A program made the position numbers and the translations under genes. Below the pieces are notes generated by a model, which was given only the letters and a program-made list of their open reading frames with translations, was not told the origin of the DNA and searched no databases. A DNA stretch of 64,000 bases, from assembly GCA_022036555.1 (NCBI GenBank), contig CM039119.1:28547694-28611693 (forward strand), in the 5' to 3' direction. Shown here in pieces: positions 58,398 to 64,000 of this stretch. Each line of letters begins with the position of its first letter. Within the stretch, counting starts at the first letter, position 1. This DNA is from Microstegium vimineum. Its lineage: Eukaryota > Streptophyta > Magnoliopsida > Poales > Poaceae.

Positions 58398-59545
58398 AGG
58401 CCACATCTCGGGATGAGGATGGCCACAGGCCCTGTGGGGGGGGGGGGGTTGGTGCCGACCCTCCCTTGTCGGTTCACCTTCCTACCAACCGCCATACCAC
58501 TCACACATGATGGAAATCAACACCCTCCCTCCAAGGGGTCAAAAGTCAGTTGGATCCAGGGTGGATGGATTGAAGCTCCCTGGATCGTGTGTTGCGCTGG
58601 AGTAGCCCCAACCCCCACCTCCCCCTATAATAGAGGCTCATACCTCCCTCTCTAGGCATGATGTATCCATACCAACCACTATTGTTTTCCCAAATGGAGG
58701 GTAGTCTAGTGGTTTTCTTTTAGTGTGGGGTTAGATTGAGTTGAGCCTTGCTGGGCCCTTTTCCCAGTGTCTTCCTGGGGAGGGGATAACCTCTTGTATC
58801 TTTCCTCTTTTGTAAGACTTTTTTAATGCAATATCCTTCTTTCTTTACTTAGTCTTACTTTGTGCAAATTGTTAAAGTTTGTTGTGTTTATCTTGTCAAT
58901 TTGTTGCATAAACTAGATTGAGATCCTTGGGCCTTTCCAGTGCGCTCGCCTGTATAGGGTCCCTAGTTGCGTATACACAAATTTGGTAGTGGAATAGGGT
59001 AAGGGGTGCTTAACTTAATCTTGCCTTGGTTACTCTTGTTGCAGGTTGTTTGTGGTAGCTAGAAGAGGTGACAGCCTTGTCTGTCTTGTATCACCAGTGT
59101 TTAGGCAAGTTCTTAAAAGATAAGGCCCTATAAGAGGGGCGCGGTCGGTAGGAGTTTTGTCCTCTGTCATCCCCTCGCCTAGCAACTTGTATTGAGGAAT
59201 CAATCCATGTTGTCTCAATTGAGTGTCTGTTACATCCACAAAGGTAGAGTTGGAATCTCAGGAGTCCTCTTACTCTTGTTGCCCCCAACATAGTTATACT
59301 CCCAGTCTCTCTTACTTCTTTATGGTTTGTTACATTATCTCACCTTTATCATTATATCAATTACCCCCCTTACATAGTTGGTACTAAAATTTAGGTGATC
59401 TCTAGGGTCTCTCTGTTATTATATTTCTAGCTCGCTTTCCCTTGGGGAATATAATTCGATACCCTGAATACTCCTGGGTGAAGTGCTACAATAAAATAAT
59501 CTATGCGCTTGCGGATTTATCCAATAGTCATAAGAAATACCAACA
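58398..59545 (+). repeat. 3' LTR of element 2, second part
   Basis: It resumes with GGCCACATCTCGGG and matches 41500-42751 to the end AAGAAATACCAACA. A run of 13-14 G at about 58436-58449 is probably inaccurate. Confidence 0.8.
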
Positions 59546-59644
59546 AGTAGCACGCATAGCACATGGCCGGTGATCCTCACCATCTACAACCTTCCGCCAT
59601 GGTTGATGCAGAAGTGAAAGTACCTCATGCTAGCCATCCTTATC
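59546..59644 (+). pseudogene. CACTA TNP2 transposase, fragment before the solo LTR
   Basis: The frame reads TIYNLPPWLMQK, a stop, then KYLMLAIL. YNLPPWxxxK followed by LxLLIxGP is a well-known TNP2 (Transposase_21) segment of En/Spm elements. The left side is cut by element 2. The right side is interrupted by a solo LTR, after which the protein continues. TNP2 catalyses excision and insertion of CACTA elements. Confidence 0.8.
59640..59644. repeat. Target-site duplicate TTATC, left
   Basis: It matches 63359-63363 and borders the TG start of the solo LTR. Confidence 0.88.
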
Positions 59645-62600
59645 TGTAACAACCCGAGTTTTCAAACACACAAAAATTACAACTTTTTAAAACTTTTTCA
59701 TTAATTAACCCTGATGGTGTTTGCATAATAGGAAGCCCTCTTGTTAGTTGCACAAGTAGACCCTATTAGAGCTAGTCTTAGTTGCATGGCATACTTAAGC
59801 TTAACCTTGATCTGCGTCTCTTTAGATTTTTGTGTGGCTAACTAATTAACTAAATGAAACAACTTATAGTTCTTAAAAGGAAGAAGGGAGGAAAAGGAAA
59901 AGGATTTTCCCTAAAGGCCAACCAGCCCAAGACCGAAGGCAGCCCCCACCAGCCCAACCCGCGGGGCAGAGGCCTTAGCTCGGCGGAGCTCCTTCCACCC
60001 ACGCACGCGGGGCCCCAAAGTAGGGAGCTAGGCCCAGCCTGCCCTCCCCTCAACCGCGCACAGCAGGCCGGCCCAGGTGCAGCCGAGGGCGCAGCACGTG
60101 CCGCGCCACTCCCTTTCCCCCCTCACCGCAACCGCTGACAGGCGGGCCAGCGGCCCCCGCTTGTCACCCCTCTCCCGTCCTTGTTTCCCCTCTCGGCCGA
60201 GTAGTAGAAGGAGGCAGGGGAAAGGACCTCGCCGTGCTGCCATTTTGCGCGCGCCCCGCCAAACGCACCGCGCAGGCGGACGGCCTCAGGCGCCAGAGCA
60301 CGCGCCTATCACCGCTCACTACCCAGCTCTCGCCCCCGCTCGGTGCCAAGTCATGCCAGAGCGTGACGCTCGCCGTCAGCTCTGCCGCCGCGGCAGCGCC
60401 TCTGACCGGCCGCGCTCCCTCTGCCCGGTGCCGCACACCGGGACGCGCCGCGCAACACCGTCCGCTCCCCAAAACCCTAGCCTAGCGCCCCTATCCGCCC
60501 TCCTTTCAAACTCCAAGCTCCCGCGCCCGTCTATCGTCATCGCCTGTTCACCATGGCCAAGCCGGCCCTATAAGAGGGCAGAGCCCGTCGCGCCGCGCCC
60601 CTCCCTAGCACCGCTTCCACATCTCAGTGCTACCAAGCCTCAGAGAGGAGAAGGGAAGAAGGGGGCAACCGTCCCTGTCACGCCGCCGAGCTCGCCGGGA
60701 GCTACCGCCGCGTCGTCGACTACCTCGACGGAGCGGTTCGGCATGGCACGACACTGCTTCCAATCGACATGGCCTCGCCTCGCCACCGCACCACCAGCCT
60801 AGCCTCACCGCCACCTATGGTAAGCATCGACGCCAAGTCCCCTGTCACGCCACGCTCTCGCATGGCCGAGCTTCGCCCCGGCAAGGTCCCGTCTCCGTCT
60901 TGCTGTGGACCGATAGCCCTGGCTGCTTGCACAGCCACCATTGCCACTCCAAGGGATACCCCGAACACTTCATCACGGCCCCCAGCACACCTTGCGCCGC
61001 GTGCGCCACGTCGGCGCAGCCGAGCGCCATGGCCGCAGCCACCACCCCTGCCGCGCCTGTTCCGCTCCGCTCCGGCCACCTTGCTCGCCGGGGAGTGGCC
61101 GTCGAGCTGCGTCGTGACCATGCGCACATGACCGCCTAGTCGGTAGAACCCGAGGATGCCCCCAGCCCCTGTCCACGGGCGCTGTGCCGCCGCCGGCGCA
61201 CGGTCACGCGCGACGCCATTCCTGAGACCCGTTCTGAGCCGTTTCGTGCCACACAGCTGCCCCGCCACGATGCTAGCCAGTCAATCGAAGTCGCCCAGGC
61301 CCGAGACGCCACACCGTCGCAGGCAACGGCGGTCGCCCTCGCCACGGCGGTCTCACACCGAGCACCACCTGTGCGAACGCCACCAGAGCCAAGGAGTGAG
61401 GACGGGCGCCTGCGCGCGTTGCCAAGCGGTAGTGGATGGTGTGCCGAGGCAGAGCCGTGAACGGGGGGAGCAAGCAGAGGAGAGGGGAGGAGCCGGAACT
61501 GGGCGCGCCCCGCTCGCGCCCGTGGCGTTTCCGCATTCCGAGCAGAGCAGGGGAGACGGAGGGCGCACAACGCGGTCCACCGTGGACCAGACAGAAAAGA
61601 GGGGAAGAGAGAGGAGTGGTCCGGTGGACCTATTTACCGTGGACCTGCCCCCTTGCCTGCGGGCCGAGGCAGAGAATGGGAGAGTGGGCCTCGCCCGCGT
61701 GGCCGGTCCAGAAGAGAAGAGGGGAATAGCAGAGGGAGTGGGCCGAGCCCTTGGGCCTCGGCGCCAGCACAACTCAGTAGGCCAGCCAAACCTAGACCCC
61801 GCCGGGCCAGATAGCGGCAGCCAGCCCAGGAAGCCTTGTTTTCCCTTTTCTCTTTTAAAAATCAAGTTTTGAACTTTAGAAATTCTTAGAAAATGCTTAT
61901 GTTTTCAGAAAAATATAAACTTGGGGTCAAAAAATTTTCTAAAAACATTCTCTACGTAATAGGCTTATGAATGAGTGAAGTTGGATATTTTTCGATCTCT
62001 TTTGCATTTTGTGATTATCTATAGTAATGTCTAAGTCGTTGGTTCATTTTACGGTTTTAGACCCGGAGGAGCCGATGCTGAGGAGGAGGACCCTGACTAC
62101 ACGGAGGACCTCGGCGACGACTGGACAGGTGCCACGTCCCACCCACAGTCGTAGCACCTATTAGGCATGTCATGATATGAGTAGAATGCTAGCGCTTTAC
62201 TTTATGCAATTGCTTGAATAGGTTGCATGGTAGATTGCTTGATAAGCCTTTACCTTGTCGCAACCATACCCTGCACACCCGCTTATAGGCTAGACACGCT
62301 ATATTACCATGTCACATGCTCTACTGATGCCTTTACTTTATGCTGATTAGAGGACTTGTTTGTGAGTGGCTAGGCACCGTGTGCCATTAAAATGATGATT
62401 AACAACTGGGGAGATCTTGGCGTGTGTTTTGGGTGTGTGGTGAGGGTTGAGTCGATTTAGGCAGGCCCTACGACGAGTCCGTAGGACGAGCCTTGCCGGG
62501 GGTGCGACTTGGGGCATCCCCACGTGAGGTACCTGTGGTGGGTACATGTGTTTTGAGGAGGATCCCAGGGCGAGCCCCGGGATAGAGGTGTTGTGATGGC

Positions 62601-63358
62601 ACGGGGGAGTACCCTGATTGAGGAGATGACCTATCTGATCCTATCTGCAGAGTTGATCGATCTATACGTATAGCCGTGTCCCGGTTATGGACATTCCTTG
62701 ACCTACGCTTCTCTTGAGTAGTGAGATGACTCTTTTCTTCTCTCCCCCTAGGTTTTGTAGGTCCGACTATGAGCCGCTGAGGCAATGACAAGAGGGAGTT
62801 GTCTTGTCGCCTAGAGAGTGTGAGTGTGTGTGGAGGGTTGAATGTGTGGGAAATGTGTTAAAACTTGAAAAACAACTTATATTATATTGTTATATTACTT
62901 AATAACGAATTTGCATAGGAAAGCCACAGCCAGACATAACTTCTCTTTTCTACCCTTTTGCATACCACTTTCCACATAGCGAAACGCAAAGCATAGGGTG
63001 GGAGCCAGTGGCCAGTACAAATCATACTCAAAGATTTTGGACTCAGGTGACGAGCGGAGGACGTGTATGAGGACGTCGACCCGGAGGAGTAGGGTTTTCA
63101 TGCTGCGCTCAAGTTAGAGATGCTGGAGATCTACGCTTCCCTTCGCTGTTCGGATGCTGCGTGTTAGTGTGATTCCACTAGTTTTGGCGATGTAATAATT
63201 AATTTAGACCCTCTGTTGTACTCTTTTAATTCAGAAACTCGTTGTATGACTATGTTATCGACTGTAATTTGATAATGCGATGGGATGATCTCCTGAGACT
63301 ATCGTATTATAATTTGCATCTGTGGATTTTCCCTTCGTGGAAAATAGAGATCGTTACA
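59645..63358 (+). repeat. Solo LTR, 3.71 kb, in the CACTA TNP2 gene
   Basis: TGTAACAACCCGAG to GATCGTTACA with perfect duplicates ttatc (59640-59644 and 63359-63363). It is long, with a GC-rich CpG-dense block (59930-61850), like the LTR at 191-2723. No primer site or domain lies inside. The TNP2 frame rejoins as AILI-SRPTQPG when the LTR and one duplicate are ignored. ORFs of up to 241 codons in the GC-rich block overlap on both strands and look fortuitous. Confidence 0.88.
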
Positions 63359-63363
63359 TTATC
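63359..63363. repeat. Target-site duplicate TTATC, right
   Basis: It matches 59640-59644 and follows the CA end of the solo LTR. Confidence 0.88.
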
Positions 63364-64000
63364 TCTAGACCTACACAGCCTGGTGTGACATGGATGTTTT
63401 CTTTGAGCCCTTAATGGAAGACATGAAGATATTGTGGGAAACATGTGTCAAAATGTGGGACGAGTACCGCAAAGAATCTTTCACGTTGAGAGAAATTATC
63501 TTTGTTACGATCAACGATTACTCTACTCTCTTCACATTATCAGGGCAGTTCAAGGGAAAGGTTGGTTGTGTGGTATTCATAGATGAAACTACTCATGTGT
63601 CCCTTACTACATCGAAGAAGATAGTGTACATGAGACACAAACGCTTCTTATAGAAAGGACACAGGTACCCAAAAAGGATGGATAAGTACTTCGACAATAA
63701 CGTTGAACTCCAGTCTATTGCCCTACTAGGTAATAGTAAAGGCAAAAGAGTTTTCAACATAGTCAGCAACCTGAATTTTTTTTCAGAAAAAAGACAATAG
63801 ATGGAAAACCAAGAAAGAATGTCAAACTGACACCAGGGGCTCCATTCAAGAAGTAATCTATTTTCTTCAAGTATTTGTCATAATGGCCTGAGTTAGACGT
63901 ACGCCATGCGCTCGATGGTATGCACGCTCAGAAGAATGTGTTTGAAAGCCTAATTGGAACGTTGCTAGACATAAAGGGCAAGACAAAGGAAGGACTAAAT
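63359..64000 (+). pseudogene. CACTA TNP2 transposase, fragment after the solo LTR, running off the window
   Basis: Motifs in order: SRPTQPGVT, MDVFFEPLMEDMKILWE (63390 on), FVTINDYSTLFTLSGQFKGK, then after a TAG at 63651-63653 GHRYP, and near the window end WPELDVRHALDGMHAQKNV and LLDIKGKTKEGLN. These match the central TNP2 core; the GxxxxKxxxxCxxC-type segment of other TNP2 proteins is partly degraded (GKVGCVVFIDET). A further stop lies near 63856. The gene is dead but more intact than the CACTA sequence at 25-33 kb. Confidence 0.85.

Larger units (their letters stand above)
41343..59545 (+). mobile_element. Athila-like element 2 with element 3 nested in its 3' LTR
   Basis: A 5'-truncated 5' LTR (41343-42751) is followed by a primer site (42759-42776), gag (43120-44010), protease (about 44690-45110), non-coding sequence, an Athila-type 3' ORF (46810-47800), a polypurine tract and a 3' LTR. 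The 3' LTR is split: 49475-49978 and 58398-59545. The element has no RT, RNase H or integrase in its 6.7-kb internal region, so it looks non-autonomous. The right flank (agtag, then TNP2 coding sequence) shows that it sits in a CACTA transposase gene. Confidence 0.8.

Noticed and set aside
60077..61872. Open frames of up to 241 codons on both strands
   Set aside because: Same situation: a GC-rich block inside the solo LTR at 59645-63358, where stop codons are rare by composition. No motif was recognised.
1..64000. CRISPR arrays, operons, prophage or bacterial defence systems
   Set aside because: All recognisable content is plant transposon or plant gene fragment; the direct repeats found are LTRs, subterminal repeats or minisatellite units.

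Overview
This window reads as intergenic, repeat-dense DNA from a large-genome grass, probably a panicoid-type cereal. That is inferred from the families present: Tekay/Del-like long LTRs, a SIRE-like Copia, Athila- and Tat-like Ty3 elements, a Cassandra TRIM with 5S-like LTRs, and CACTA elements with TTTAGTCCCGG and GCCGAGTG subterminal repeats. I see no intact host gene. Nearly everything is nested, broken transposable elements; the only host-derived pieces are two short exons at 19.2 and 20.0 kb.

Layout. (1) 1-9.93 kb: a minus-strand SIRE-like Copia element, read right to left as gag, protease, GAG-pre-integrase/integrase and the start of RT. It is split by three later insertions: a minus-strand LTR element whose 5' LTR (191-2723) and primer-binding site lie at the left edge, a 3.87-kb solo LTR (3058-6929, TSD CTGCT) and a 477-bp Tat-like solo LTR (9152-9628, TSD GTTTG). 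(2) 9.93-14.73 kb: an Athila-like plus-strand element without its 5' LTR. Its gag frame carries two CGA-to-TGA type stops and is split by a Cassandra TRIM (11276-12035, TSD GTTAG), across which the frame resumes exactly. (3) 14.73-18.59 kb: a Ty3 element with LTR, PBS, gag and protease, truncated before RT. (4) 18.6-20.25 kb: fragments of a Rab GTPase gene and a rhodanese-like gene in the same (minus) orientation. (5) 20.25-22.45 kb: a CACTA-like element with about 150-bp repeats around a 248-bp hairpin. (6) 22.45-24.4 kb: gag and 5' LTR of a minus-strand Tat-like element. (7) 24.8-33.08 kb: CACTA DNA including a decayed Transposase_24-like ORF. (8) 33.08-59.55 kb: three Athila-like elements. 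Element 1 (33083-41342) is fused to element 2 (41343-59545) at a chimeric LTR/LTR junction, and element 3 (49979-58397) is nested in the 3' LTR of element 2. (9) 59.55-64 kb: a CACTA TNP2 transposase gene interrupted by a 3.71-kb solo LTR (59645-63358, TSD TTATC).

Relationships. Five-base target duplications support four nesting events directly. The elements are decayed by stops, frameshifts, deletions and lost catalytic residues. None that is fully visible has RT and integrase together, so any movement would have depended on other copies.

Caution. From about 25.4 kb to about 59.5 kb, and worst to about 38 kb, the sequence has many homopolymer runs and indels, unlike the flanks. Paired LTR copies differ mainly by such runs. 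Part of the frameshifting there is probably base-calling or assembly error. I found no CRISPR, operon, plasmid or phage-like system and no clearly novel biological system.
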